Positions 8,339 through 17,250 are shown, counted from the first letter of the stretch. The stretch: 64,000 bases of DNA from Bernardetia sp042180575 (GCF_042180575.1 NZ_CP170094.1:5580001-5644000); one strand, 5' to 3'. Translations and numbers: made by a program. The notes: a model not told the origin generated them from the letters alone.

Positions 8339-8346
8339 TACTTTTG
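8339..8346 (+). promoter_or_regulatory. Possible -7 box of the caspase-like gene
   Basis: TACTTTTG matches TAnnTTTG and ends 34 nt before the start codon; a TTTTTG lies 16 nt upstream, slightly closer than usual. Confidence 0.4.
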
Positions 8347-8380
8347 AAAACTAACTTCTTTACTTATCTATATTTTACCT

Positions 8381-9766
8381 ATGAAAAGTCATAAAAAATT
8401 TATTACAAGTTCCTATATTTGGAGAATACTTTTATTTTCATTCTTTCTAACTCTCTCTGTTCCAGTTTTTTCTCAATCCTTGTATGAAATTGAATTTTCA
8501 GCAGGAAATGTAAAATATACAGGTTTTCTTGTTTATTTTAATGAAGAAGACGCTTACATGCGTATTGCTTATACCTATAATAGTGCTTATAATGTAGTAG
8601 AGGTAGATTATATTTCGGTTTCTGGACAAGAAGATGGCTATAATTATTTTGTCATGCAAGGCGAAAATCCTAGATTCATAACATCCAATTCTGGCTCACG
8701 AGTAAATCAACAAACCTATAATCCTGACCATTTTGTGTGGGTTTGGGATGAACAAACAAAAGGCGAAATGCCATTCGTAACAGATGACCCTAATTTCAGT
8801 GAAGAATCTTTAAAACGAGTAGATTCATATAGGGAATTAAAAGTTTCAGAACTCACAGATACATACCTCAATCAATTTTTTGGTACAGATGATGATGAAT
8901 ATATTGCCTTTCAAAATATGCGTGATAATGAACTAGACAGTCATGTAGCACAAGAACATTACGATAACAATACCACCCAACAACAGCAACAACAAGCAAA
9001 TTATGGAGCAGCAAAAATGCACTTGGTCATGCTTGTCAATAGCAGTATTGGAGATATTGGAGCAAGCTGCGAAACAGACAGCCGAAATATGACTAAAGAA
9101 TTTGAAGATATTGCAGCAGCATTGAAGGTAGATTTTAGAAAATATGAAGTCAAAGGGAGTAGTTTTACCAAAACAAATGCTATGCAAGTTTTGAATGGAC
9201 TCAACCCTGGAAGTAATGATATTGTTGTTTTTTATTATAGTGGACACGGTTTTCGTTGGTCTGACCAAACAGATGCTTATCCTCAAATGGATATTCGTGC
9301 TTCTCCTTACACCAAACTTTCAGCAGAAACAACACTTTCCGTTTCATCGGTTTATAACCTTTTAGATAAAAAAGGCGCACGCTTAAATATTGTCATTACA
9401 GATTGTTGTAATTCTGATATTGGTATCAATAAAATGACTGAAACGAGTTTTTTGGCTGGACGTTCGTACCAAACTCCTCACATAGAAAAACTACAAAAAT
9501 TATTTTTGGCTACCAAAGGAAATATGATTGTTACTTCTTCTCAAGCTGGTCAAGTTTCTTGGTCGAATAGTGTCAATGGTGGATTCTTTACACTTAGTTT
9601 TTTACAAGCATTTCACGAAGAAATCAGTTATCTCAAAACACAAGAACCTTCTTGGGATAATATCTTGAAAAAATCTCAAACAAATACAGTTAAGAAAACA
9701 AATGATGGTTGTAGAAATTGTACTACTCAAAATCCAGTTTATTACACCAAAATCAGTAAAAGATAA
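8381..9766 (+). CDS. Secreted caspase-like (C14 family) cysteine peptidase
   Basis: A 461-residue protein with a signal peptide (hydrophobic about 14-31, cleavage probably after VFSQ or VFS). Residues about 35-200 form an N-terminal part rich in aromatic residues, then a Gln run near 200. The C-terminal half is a caspase-fold domain: MHLVMLVNSSIGD, ETDSRNM, then YYSGHGFRW with His289, and ITDCCNSD with Cys343 in the place of the metacaspase Cys (DxCxS). His and Cys of the dyad are therefore both present. A possible periplasmic or outer-surface protease. Downstream 105 nt is a lipoprotein gene on the same strand. Confidence 0.8.
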   Translation: MKSHKKFITSSYIWRILLFSFFLTLSVPVFSQSLYEIEFSAGNVKYTGFLVYFNEEDAYMRIAYTYNSAYNVVEVDYISVSGQEDGYNYFVMQGENPRFITSNSGSRVNQQTYNPDHFVWVWDEQTKGEMPFVTDDPNFSEESLKRVDSYRELKVSELTDTYLNQFFGTDDDEYIAFQNMRDNELDSHVAQEHYDNNTTQQQQQQANYGAAKMHLVMLVNSSIGDIGASCETDSRNMTKEFEDIAAALKVDFRKYEVKGSSFTKTNAMQVLNGLNPGSNDIVVFYYSGHGFRWSDQTDAYPQMDIRASPYTKLSAETTLSVSSVYNLLDKKGARLNIVITDCCNSDIGINKMTETSFLAGRSYQTPHIEKLQKLFLATKGNMIVTSSQAGQVSWSNSVNGGFFTLSFLQAFHEEISYLKTQEPSWDNILKKSQTNTVKKTNDGCRNCTTQNPVYYTKISKR

Positions 9767-9871
9767 GAAACAATTACGAATTAAAGATTACGAATTACGA
9801 ATTTAATACATTGAATATCAATAACTTAATATTTTGAAGTAAGTAGTTTATTTAATTCCTATTCCTAAAAA

Positions 9872-10429
9872 ATGATTTTTTCAAAATTAAATACATTACT
9901 TATGAAACTTACTCAAAGAACGTTTTTTTATCTTGCTTTTTTTGTTTTTGGATTATCATTATTTATTCTGAGTAGTTGTAAAGAAAAAGAATTACAAGCC
10001 ATGCAAAAAATCATCAAAGAATCAGAAGATATAGAGCTTTTTTTGATACAAAATACGCCAACTAATCCCACAGAACAAGATACAAGTAAAGTTTATTTGT
10101 GTGATTATGAAGCCTACGAAAAAATTCCGACTTCATCGGAACAGTCAGACAGTATCAAAACAGCACTTCTGGATACTACAAATTATATTTCTGATGTAGA
10201 AAAAAAGTGTATGATGATGCCCAAATATGCAATGCGACTCAAAACTAAAAAAGATACTTTAGATATTGTCTTTTCAGATAATCCTTGTGCAAAAGCTATT
10301 GGAAAACATTCCCTTCTCAAAAATCCTAAAGAAGATGAAGAAAAAAAAGAAGATATGTTTTATATCGATTTGACAGCCGAAAATACAATTATCAAATTTA
10401 TTCAAAATACTATTCCTAAAAAAGAATAA
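9872..10429 (+). CDS. Lipoprotein of unknown function
   Basis: A 185-residue protein (175 from the in-frame ATG at 9902, MKLTQRTFF, which gives the more usual lipoprotein signal). The lipobox is ILSSC. The mature part is charged and has four further cysteines (YLCDYEAYEK, KKCMMMPKYAM, DNPCAKAIG), which could form disulfides. No family recognised. It follows the caspase-like gene and ends in a clear terminator, so the two may share a transcript, but the 105-nt gap leaves room for its own promoter. Confidence 0.7.
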   Translation: MIFSKLNTLLMKLTQRTFFYLAFFVFGLSLFILSSCKEKELQAMQKIIKESEDIELFLIQNTPTNPTEQDTSKVYLCDYEAYEKIPTSSEQSDSIKTALLDTTNYISDVEKKCMMMPKYAMRLKTKKDTLDIVFSDNPCAKAIGKHSLLKNPKEDEEKKEDMFYIDLTAENTIIKFIQNTIPKKE

Positions 10430-10454
10430 TTTGAATTAAAAATTTTATTCTGCC

Positions 10455-10487
10455 AAAAACCTTTTCTGAAAATGAAAAGGTTTTTTT
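10455..10487 (+). terminator. Intrinsic terminator
   Basis: AAAAACCTTTTC (10455-10466) pairs with GAAAAGGTTTTT (10474-10485), followed by further T residues; 26 nt after the lipoprotein stop codon. Confidence 0.8.
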
Positions 10488-10558
10488 GTGCTATTTTTTT
10501 ACTTTGTTTATCATAAATTAGTAGTTTTACTTTTTAATTCCAAAACAACTTTGCCCTT

Positions 10559-10822
10559 GTTGGTGTCCTTAACATAACCATAAGGTTAAAAATTTATTTG
10601 ATTTTTTAGCTTCGCTGCTTTCGTTACACTTTAGGTGTTCCGTTAGGAACTACATATTGGTAGTATTCTAAGATGTTCAACACAAAAAATGCTACCAATA
10701 TCAAACTCCTACGGAGTAAATGAATCTAATTTTTCATATTTTACTACCAACATACAACTCCTAACGGAGTAAAAATCAAAATTTCTCAATAGCCTTACGG
10801 CTATGGTGGAGACACCAATAAC
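10559..10822. repeat. Large palindromic repeat element (copy A)
   Basis: Arms GTTGGTGTCCTTAACATAAC (from 10559) and the inverse-related CTATGGTGGAGACACCAATA (10801-10820) enclose smaller hairpins: GTTCC-GTTA-GGAAC (10637-10650) and ACTCC-TAAC-GGAGT (10757-10770), each next to an ATATTGGTAG-like word in opposite orientation. Copy B lies at 11796-12008 with the same arms and words. No coding capacity. It fills most of the gap between 10430 and 10836 and ends 14 nt before the next start codon. Confidence 0.65.
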
Positions 10823-10836
10823 ACAAAAAAACATCT

Positions 10837-11709
10837 ATGATTCCATTTTCCGAACTCATCATCAACTCTGATAATTCTATTTATCATCTCAATCTTCAAC
10901 CTCATCAATTAGCAGATATAATTATTACTGTTGGCGATCCCGAACGTGTGCCTTTTGTAAGTCAATTTTTTGATACAATAGAAGTCAAAATCCATAAAAG
11001 AGAATTTGTTACACATACAGGAACGTATAAAGGAAAACGAATTTCTGTAATTTCGACAGGAATGGGAACAGATAATGTAGAAGTTTTGATGACAGAATTA
11101 GATGCACTTGTCAATGTAGATTTCAAAACAAGAGAAATAAAAAAGAAACTAACTTCACTTACTATTATTAGAGTTGGAACTTCAGGTTCTTTACAAGAAA
11201 GTATTCCAGTTGGGACACTTTTAGCTTCTCAAAATGCTGTAGGAATGGACACTTTAATGCAGTTTTATAGGTTAGAGCAAAGCCAAAAAGAACAAGAAAT
11301 TTCTCAAAAAATCAAAGAAAATGCACAAGTTGATTTTAATCCCTATATTGTTTCGGCAGATGAAAGTTTGGTAAATCATTTTACACAAAATACAACAACT
11401 GTCAAGATGATAAAGGGAAATACACTTACTTGCCCTGGTTTTTATGCGCCACAAGGACGAGAAGTGAGGTTAAAACCAAAAACAGATAATTATTTAGATA
11501 AAATTAGAAATAAAATTAAAGATTTTCCACTTACTAATATGGAAATGGAAACAGCAGGTTATTATGCTATGGGCAGACTTTTGGGACACAAAATGCTTTC
11601 TCTCAATGCTATTCTTGCCAACCGAATCACACATGAGTTTTCAGAGAATCCACAAGAAGAAGTCAATAATTTGATTGATTATACGTTGGAAAAAATTATC
11701 AGTTTATAA
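10837..11709 (+). CDS. Nucleoside phosphorylase (uridine phosphorylase-like)
   Basis: A 290-residue PNP/UDP family 1 enzyme, cleaving nucleosides with phosphate to base and ribose 1-phosphate for salvage. Visible motifs are VGDPERVPFVSQFFD (phosphate site), STGMGTDNVEVLMTELDAL, IRVGTSGSLQESIPVG and the nucleoside-binding NMEMETAGYYAMGRLLG with its Met-Glu-x-Glu. The order and length fit uridine phosphorylases of Bacteroidota, but base specificity cannot be fixed by eye. The start lies only 14 nt after the end of the palindromic element at 10559-10822, so its promoter must lie in or before that element. Confidence 0.85.
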   Translation: MIPFSELIINSDNSIYHLNLQPHQLADIIITVGDPERVPFVSQFFDTIEVKIHKREFVTHTGTYKGKRISVISTGMGTDNVEVLMTELDALVNVDFKTREIKKKLTSLTIIRVGTSGSLQESIPVGTLLASQNAVGMDTLMQFYRLEQSQKEQEISQKIKENAQVDFNPYIVSADESLVNHFTQNTTTVKMIKGNTLTCPGFYAPQGREVRLKPKTDNYLDKIRNKIKDFPLTNMEMETAGYYAMGRLLGHKMLSLNAILANRITHEFSENPQEEVNNLIDYTLEKIISL

Positions 11710-11795
11710 ATAGGAAACTGTCTTTTTCGGCTCTAAACTTTGTCAGTAGTTTTTTTTGTGATTATCACCTTTAAAGGGGATTATTTTTGGTTGTT

Positions 11796-12008
11796 TGACA
11801 ATTTTTGCACCTTGAATATTGATGATTGTCGGTGGGAATACCATAGCTGTAAGGTTAAAAGTTATTTGTCTTTCTGTTCCATAGGAACTTTATATTGGTA
11901 GTAAAAATAAGAGAGAAAGAGTGTATTCTGTTCTGTTAGGAACTACATATTGGTAGGATTTCTCTTACGGCTATGGTGGAACACCAACGACATAGTGCAA
12001 AATTGTCA
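11796..12008. repeat. Palindromic repeat element with terminal inverted repeats (copy B)
   Basis: Outer ends TGACAATTTTTGCAC (11796-11810) and GTGCAAAATTGTCA (11995-12008) are inverse to each other with one extra T. Inside, the arms at 11828-11854 (CCATAGCTGTAAGG) and 11964-11991 (CTTACGGCTATGG) are inverse, and two TTCC(A/G)TxAGGAACT hairpins next to ATATTGGTAG repeat the design of copy A. No coding capacity. It occupies most of the 336-bp gap between the phosphorylase and the metalloprotease genes. Confidence 0.65.
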
Positions 12009-12045
12009 GAGAACCTTATTTTTTAGCACATAAAAAAATAGATTT

Positions 12046-13407
12046 ATGAAAATCATATTATATATTTTATTGTTTTTAATGTGTATAAGTTGTCAGTCTT
12101 GTAAAGAAAATTCTACAGGATATATTATTCATTTACGTAGATTGAATAATTATGATGGTGAATTTGGATTTGATTGGATGCGAAAAGATTATAAAAAAAC
12201 TTGTTTGAGTTATGAAGAGTTGAAAAAAGTTTATCAACCAATAACTTTAACAAACCAAGAATATTTAATTCCTTGGATAAGTATGTTTCCTAATCAGATA
12301 GGAGTAAAATTGAGGATTGAAGTGGAAACAAACGAAGATATTAATACTGATAGTATTGAGTTTAAATCTGTTGATGGTATTAAATTTATCCCTAATAAAT
12401 TTCCTTTATCTGAAGCACAAAATAAAGAAGTAATTATAGAATGTAATAAACCATTAACTGTAAATACCACGATAGAAATAATAAATCAAGATAAAATTGT
12501 AGTAGGTAAAGTGTGTTTTTATGCTAATCACAATTTGAATACATTAAAAATCAAGTTTTTAAGGCTAAAAGGAAATGAGAAAGATAATACTTATAATGAA
12601 AAAGTATTCGATCAGATGACTTTAGAATGGATGAATGAATTAAAGGAAAAATTCAAGAGTAAATATTTTAATCAAGCATTAATTAATATTGTATTTGATG
12701 AAACTGAAGATTTTATAGTAGATGTAGAGAGATATAGAGAAAAAAAATTACTTTTTGTATTTGCAGATAATAAAGGAAAACAAAGTATTCCAAGATATAA
12801 TAAAGGATTTGATGACGAAATTTACAAAGAGTATGTTGAAAAAAATAAACCTTACGATGGAATACTATTTTTGATGAGTTCCCTGCAACAACAAGGTATG
12901 GAACTTGGACACGCAAAAGTTTACCCAAGAAATAGTAATTATATTATGATGAATCCTAGTGCTGTAGGAGGTGGATATATTTCCTTTGTACACGAATTAG
13001 GACATGCACTAGGACTACATCATCCATGGAACAATACAAAGATGTATAAAGAGAGACTAAAAAGAATAGAAGCAAGAGAAATGCAATTAAGGACTTATCT
13101 AGATAAAAACAAGCTCTATAAAGACAATATCAAAGTTGGAAATTTTGGTAAAACATTAGGAGAATTACGGAATGAACTCAACAAAGAATTAGTACAACTC
13201 AGACAAGAAAAAATAGATAAAATAAGATTAAATTCTGAAATATATTTTAAACGTTCAACCACAGAAAACATTATGGATTATAATGGCTATAATGACGAAA
13301 TAACACAAGAAATTATATACAATCCTTTTTCAGAAGGAACAACTTTTTGGAAATGGCAATGGGATTTAATGAACGAAGAAGTAAAAACCTACCATAGTGA
13401 ATTATAG
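12046..13407 (+). CDS. Lipoprotein zinc metalloprotease, metzincin-like
   Basis: A 453-residue predicted lipoprotein (lipobox around MCISC, residue 16). The zinc site HELGHALGLHH gives His316, Glu317, His320 and His326 in the metzincin pattern HExxHxxGxxH. A charged insert of about 80 residues follows, rich in Lys, Glu and Arg (EARE, RLKRIEAREMQLRTYLDKN), before the likely Met-turn in ENIMDYNGY (Met410). The part before residue 180 looks like a beta-rich domain. Substrate unknown; probably acts at the cell surface. Base and codon use look like the neighbours. Confidence 0.75.
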   Translation: MKIILYILLFLMCISCQSCKENSTGYIIHLRRLNNYDGEFGFDWMRKDYKKTCLSYEELKKVYQPITLTNQEYLIPWISMFPNQIGVKLRIEVETNEDINTDSIEFKSVDGIKFIPNKFPLSEAQNKEVIIECNKPLTVNTTIEIINQDKIVVGKVCFYANHNLNTLKIKFLRLKGNEKDNTYNEKVFDQMTLEWMNELKEKFKSKYFNQALINIVFDETEDFIVDVERYREKKLLFVFADNKGKQSIPRYNKGFDDEIYKEYVEKNKPYDGILFLMSSLQQQGMELGHAKVYPRNSNYIMMNPSAVGGGYISFVHELGHALGLHHPWNNTKMYKERLKRIEAREMQLRTYLDKNKLYKDNIKVGNFGKTLGELRNELNKELVQLRQEKIDKIRLNSEIYFKRSTTENIMDYNGYNDEITQEIIYNPFSEGTTFWKWQWDLMNEEVKTYHSEL

Positions 13408-13535
13408 ATATTTAATGTCAATATGAGTGATTTTTTTCAAATTAGGGAACTTTTGATACAGATATTTTTGTTTGCTTAACTGGATTTATTATACAATCTC
13501 AAACCAACAATTAAATACATTAAAAGCAAACAATC

Positions 13536-14483
13536 ATGATACACAGCACGCTCAAAAATTTACCCAATGAAGATATTTGTCTTATGCTTACTGTCCCTAA
13601 TCATAGTTGGGTTTATCTCTGTGATTGTGGGCAGGCTAGTCAGCTTAGTGTTGCAGATTGTTTGAAAGTAAATGCTATTTTTATTAGTCATACACACATT
13701 GACCATTTTTGCAACTTTGATACTATTTTTAGGCATCAGTTAGGTATTCAACGTACTGTTACTATTTGTGGACCAGTAGGAATAGCCAAAAATGTACAAG
13801 CCAAACTTTTGGGTTATACATGGAATTTAATCGAAGCTGATGCTGTAAAATATGAAATAAGAGAAATAGGTTTAGATGATTCCATTACTATTTTCGAAAT
13901 TACTCCTCCCTCTTGGGATATTAAGTTTATTGAAACTATTAAAGATGAAATCATTTACAAAAATGATGTATTTGATGTCAAGTTTACCTCACTAAATCAC
14001 AGCATACCTTCAATAGCCTATTTATTTGAAACTTATCCTAAAACAAAAATTCAAGATTTTCCATTTAAGGCTGGTAAGTGGGTAAAAGAACTCAAAGAAG
14101 CATTTGAACAAAATTTACCTGAGAAAAATATTCAAATAGAGGGTACTAATTATCTAGCCAAAGACCTTTTTTCTTATATTTTTGTAGAAGAAGGTTACAA
14201 ACTAGGATATGTAATGGATCATTTAGCTTCAGAAGAAAATTTTGAAAAAATTGTACATCTTTTTCAAAAAGCTGATGAGTTATTTATTGAAAGTTATTAT
14301 TTGGAAGAAGATAAAGAACTCGCTTTAAAAAATCATCATAGTACTGCTAAAAATTCAGGATTGGTGGCACGCAGAGCGCAAGTAAAAAAAGTAAATCCTG
14401 TACATCATTCTCGTAAATACAACCACAACATACAACTTTTGATAGATGAATGTTTAGAGGCTTTTCATAGTCCAAAAATATAA
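13536..14483 (+). CDS. MBL-fold hydrolase, ribonuclease Z-like
   Basis: A 315-residue metallo-beta-lactamase-fold protein. The zinc motif is ISHTHIDHFCNFDTI (HxHxDH). Further ligand positions are LNHSIPS, an Asp in GYVMDH, and the C-terminal NPVHHSRKY preceded by NHHSTAKNSGLVARRA, the order found in RNase Z (HST..A...H.S.RY). It lacks the usual long N-terminal His box context of standard tRNase Z (it begins with IHSTLKNLPNED). It could therefore be a tRNA 3'-processing enzyme or a related phosphodiesterase. Confidence 0.75.
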   Translation: MIHSTLKNLPNEDICLMLTVPNHSWVYLCDCGQASQLSVADCLKVNAIFISHTHIDHFCNFDTIFRHQLGIQRTVTICGPVGIAKNVQAKLLGYTWNLIEADAVKYEIREIGLDDSITIFEITPPSWDIKFIETIKDEIIYKNDVFDVKFTSLNHSIPSIAYLFETYPKTKIQDFPFKAGKWVKELKEAFEQNLPEKNIQIEGTNYLAKDLFSYIFVEEGYKLGYVMDHLASEENFEKIVHLFQKADELFIESYYLEEDKELALKNHHSTAKNSGLVARRAQVKKVNPVHHSRKYNHNIQLLIDECLEAFHSPKI

Positions 14484-14566
14484 TTTAGCTACGAGAGGTC
14501 TGTAGCCCAAATAGGTTTATTCCCAGCAAACTGATAAGGCGTGTACCAAGGATAACTAGGGGCATT

Positions 14567-14779
14567 CTATATACCCTGTAGTTTATCTTTCGCTGCAAGC
14601 AAAGCAAGTAAGAAAGAATTATAATTTACCTCTATAAAATTATTTTCAAAATAAATTTGTATTACCAATTCATTATTTTCTTGATTTACTTCTGCAATCA
14701 TTTGATTGTCTTGCCATATTTCTGCAACCAATTCTTCCCTATCAGGGGGACTAGCAATTTCTATTTTTAATTCTTTCAT
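14567..14779 (-). CDS. Small acidic protein, probable immunity-type partner of a toxin
   Basis: A 70-residue protein beginning MKELKIEIASPPDREELVAE and continuing with an acidic beta-rich body (NQENNELVIQIYFENN) and a closing helix (LLALLAAKDKL). The SPPDREELVAEIW start resembles small proteins that I recall next to polymorphic-toxin C-terminal ends; this recollection is not verified. Its ATG overlaps the TGA of the upstream remnant (ATGA), the arrangement expected for a toxin-immunity pair. Confidence 0.6.
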   Translation of the reverse strand: MKELKIEIASPPDREELVAEIWQDNQMIAEVNQENNELVIQIYFENNFIEVNYNSFLLALLAAKDKLQGI

Positions 14780-14916
14780 TCTGTTTCTAATCCATGAAAA
14801 GTTTTACCATCAAGACTAAATCTTGCTACTTGACCATTAGGTATTTTAACCTCAATAATGTTTCCAAATCTAGCATTAAAAGTTGAATTAGGATTATTAA
14901 TAATACCTTCTAAAAC
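14776..14916 (-). pseudogene. Remnant of a polymorphic toxin C-terminus
   Basis: Forty-six open codons ending in a TGA that overlaps the start of the next gene. The translation includes NNPNSTFNARFGNIIEV, IPNGQVARFSLDGKTFHG and ends LETE. A TAG lies directly upstream (14919-14917), no start codon is present, and the sequence further upstream is a hairpin-rich repeat, so this is a tail without its body. The pattern (N-ST-N-RFGNII, then V-R-S-DGKTF-G) resembles the end of Rhs-type toxin proteins by memory only. Confidence 0.5.
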
Positions 14917-14962
14917 CTACACCTGAAGGTCAGCGTAGCTAACGGTCATGCTGCGATGCAGC
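14917..14962. repeat. Hairpin cluster upstream of the toxin remnant
   Basis: Three short hairpins in a row: ACCTGAAGGT, AGCGTAGCT and GCTGC-GAT-GCAGC. It has the look of the window's other hairpin repeats and marks the point where the toxin reading frame is broken. Confidence 0.4.
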
Positions 14963-14994
14963 TAAAAGTCAAAAAACCTTTAAATTAGATACGA

Positions 14995-15945
14995 TTAACC
15001 TACTTTATCAGTAGGAGGAAGCATTGTATTTTCTTGTTTTGATTCATACACCTCAAAAAACCAAGCAACTAAAGGACGAGCTACAACAGCAGAAACTAAA
15101 ATAATTCCACCTGCATAAAAATAAAGATCCATTTTGGCAACTTCTATCGAACTAATGAAATAAGACAAAATAATTACACTCAAAATACCATAAAGAGGAA
15201 CTAAATTTCCTACCATTGCCACCGTAAAGGCATTTAGATATTTCATCAATCGTACTGATTCGCTATACGCATACACAGAAACGCCTAAAGCCAAACCAAA
15301 AATAAGCGCAAAATCACTCCAACTCAAACTCCATTTTACAGGAATAAATTTGGCTACTTCTCCACCCCAAAAAGTCGAAAAAAGTAATAATAAAAAAGCT
15401 GTAAGACTTGCACCCATCATTTGATAAAAAGTAATGACTAATGAATCTTCTTCTTTGACCAACTCTGCATTAAAAATTGTTACTAAAGCACCAAAAAAAG
15501 CAGCAAAAAGAGCCAACAAAAATCCCAATCCATAATCAAAATCAGAACTATAAATAATATAAATTCCAAAAATGGCATTTAATCCTGTAATTACTTCGCC
15601 TACTGATAATGTTCCTTTTCCCAAGATGGGTCGCAGAATACTCACAAAAAGAGGAATGGTAGCAAGTCCAATCAAACAAACAGCTTCATTTGCCAGCTTT
15701 GCCGAAAGAACAATCAACGTCCAATAAGCAAAAGTCAGAATTCCTGTTCCCATCAAAAAATATGTTTTTTTTCCTGCCCATTTAAACTTTTTGATAACCA
15801 AAAGCCAAATAGCCAAAAATACAACAGCCATAGATGTCCTATAAAAGACAATTTCAGTAGCCGATAACTGTATATTATTTACAACTAAAGGAACAAGACT
15901 AGAAAGCCAAATAACAAAATGAAGACGGAGATGGTATTTTAACAA
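14995..15945 (-). CDS. DMT superfamily (EamA) transporter
   Basis: A 316-residue polytopic protein with ten predicted membrane segments in two EamA repeats (first around ATEIVFYRTSMAVVFLAIW, second around GVSVYAYSESVRLMKYLNAF). The conserved family element ...FYRT... followed by the first long hydrophobic segment is clear. The substrate is not predictable; family members export amino acids, metabolites or drugs. Translation appears to start at TTG (15945-15943), since the N-terminus KYHLRLHFVIW fits the family and no ATG lies upstream in frame. Confidence 0.85.
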   Translation of the reverse strand: MLKYHLRLHFVIWLSSLVPLVVNNIQLSATEIVFYRTSMAVVFLAIWLLVIKKFKWAGKKTYFLMGTGILTFAYWTLIVLSAKLANEAVCLIGLATIPLFVSILRPILGKGTLSVGEVITGLNAIFGIYIIYSSDFDYGLGFLLALFAAFFGALVTIFNAELVKEEDSLVITFYQMMGASLTAFLLLLFSTFWGGEVAKFIPVKWSLSWSDFALIFGLALGVSVYAYSESVRLMKYLNAFTVAMVGNLVPLYGILSVIILSYFISSIEVAKMDLYFYAGGIILVSAVVARPLVAWFFEVYESKQENTMLPPTDKVG

Positions 15946-16134
15946 GGGAATTAAACAGTATAAAGTGATTAGTAGTTTAACCTACAAAATACAAAAAAGT
16001 CCTAACTCTTTAGTATTTTATTGGCATTGTCCGTATTATTTTCTTTTTTTTGCCTTACCAAGTTCCTTCGGTATTACTCTAGGAAATATTCTTCTGATAA
16101 AAACACATTTATTCATCTATCATTCATTTCACTT

Positions 16135-17250
16135 ATGAAAATCTATTTTCGTTTTTTTTCTTTTTTTTGTCTGATTTCTTTATTGAGTTTTGGGAATTGT
16201 TTTGGGCAACGTATTTATGAAAACAGTATTAAAAGATTCAAATATTCAAATTTAGATAGTCTATTTACTGAAATTGTAAAAAGTAAAGAAACTACTATTG
16301 GAATAGCAATAATTGATTTAAAGGACAGTCAAAGATGGTCTAAAAATTATTCGAATGACAATTTAACAGATAGTTTAGGCAACAGAAATGATATAAATTT
16401 CCCCACCATGAGCGTTTACAAGTTTCATTTAGCTTTGGCTATTTTGAAAGAAGTAGATAAAGGAAAGTTTAATTTGAATGATGAATTATTTATTACGAAA
16501 AATGATTTATTAGAGGAAACCTATTCACCTTTAAGAAATGATTTAAAGAAAGAATATGGAGAAGGGTATGAAGAAAAAATCAAAAATGGAGTTTCTATAA
16601 AATTAACAGAACTTCTTTCTTATATGGTTTCGAAAAGTGATAATAATGCTTGTGATATTCTGTTTCGTCTTTTGGGAGGAAAAGAGTATATAAAAATTAG
16701 AAAGAAAAAATCAAAAAATAAGTTTTCAGAAACTCAAATCGTAGAAGTTAGAATAAAATACAATCAAAAAGGAGTAGAAAGACTGAATCATTTTATAAAA
16801 AAGTTAGGGTTGAAAAATACATCTATTTCAGCAAGTGAAGAAAAAATGCACGAGAGTTTTGATAATCAATATCTAAATACAACAACTCCACTAGATGCAG
16901 TTTCTTTATTAAAACATTTTTATCAAGGAAAAATACTCAAAAAAGAAACTCAAGATTTTTTGTGGAAAATAATGGTCGAAACACAGACAGGAAACAATAA
17001 AATAAAAGCAGGATTACCACAAGATGAAAAAATCATTTTAGGACACAAAACAGGAAGTTCATTTCGTAAAAAAGCTAAAGAAGGAGAAGAGTTTGGACTT
17101 AAAGCAGCCGAAAATGATATTGGAATTGTTATTACACCCACAAAAAAATATGCAGTAGCTATTTTTATAAAAAATTCTACAGAAAGTAATGAGGTTAATG
17201 CTGCACTTATTGCAGAGTTATCAAAGATAATTTATGAGTATTTGGATTAG
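16135..17250 (+). CDS. Class A serine beta-lactamase (Bacteroidota type)
   Basis: Exported 371-residue enzyme hydrolysing beta-lactams. I take the ATG at 16135 because it begins a normal signal peptide (MKIYFRFF to GNCFG); the frame is open upstream but only with a TTG. Active-site motifs are all present: SVYK (Ser93, Lys96) for SxxK, SDN in MVSKSDNNACD, and HKTGSS for KTG. The segment SEEKMHES before NTTTPLDAV resembles the omega loop of CfxA/PER-like class A2 enzymes. Unusual is an insert of about 27 basic residues (KIRKKKSKNKFSET) between LLGGKEYI and VERLNHFIKKLG. No regulator lies beside it. Confidence 0.88.
   Translation: MKIYFRFFSFFCLISLLSFGNCFGQRIYENSIKRFKYSNLDSLFTEIVKSKETTIGIAIIDLKDSQRWSKNYSNDNLTDSLGNRNDINFPTMSVYKFHLALAILKEVDKGKFNLNDELFITKNDLLEETYSPLRNDLKKEYGEGYEEKIKNGVSIKLTELLSYMVSKSDNNACDILFRLLGGKEYIKIRKKKSKNKFSETQIVEVRIKYNQKGVERLNHFIKKLGLKNTSISASEEKMHESFDNQYLNTTTPLDAVSLLKHFYQGKILKKETQDFLWKIMVETQTGNNKIKAGLPQDEKIILGHKTGSSFRKKAKEGEEFGLKAAENDIGIVITPTKKYAVAIFIKNSTESNEVNAALIAELSKIIYEYLD

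Noticed and set aside
14484..14566. Possible tRNA or small gene after the RNase Z-like gene
   Set aside because: Only a short imperfect hairpin (GCTAC...GTAGC) and an open frame of 26 codons; no tRNA cloverleaf or family signal.
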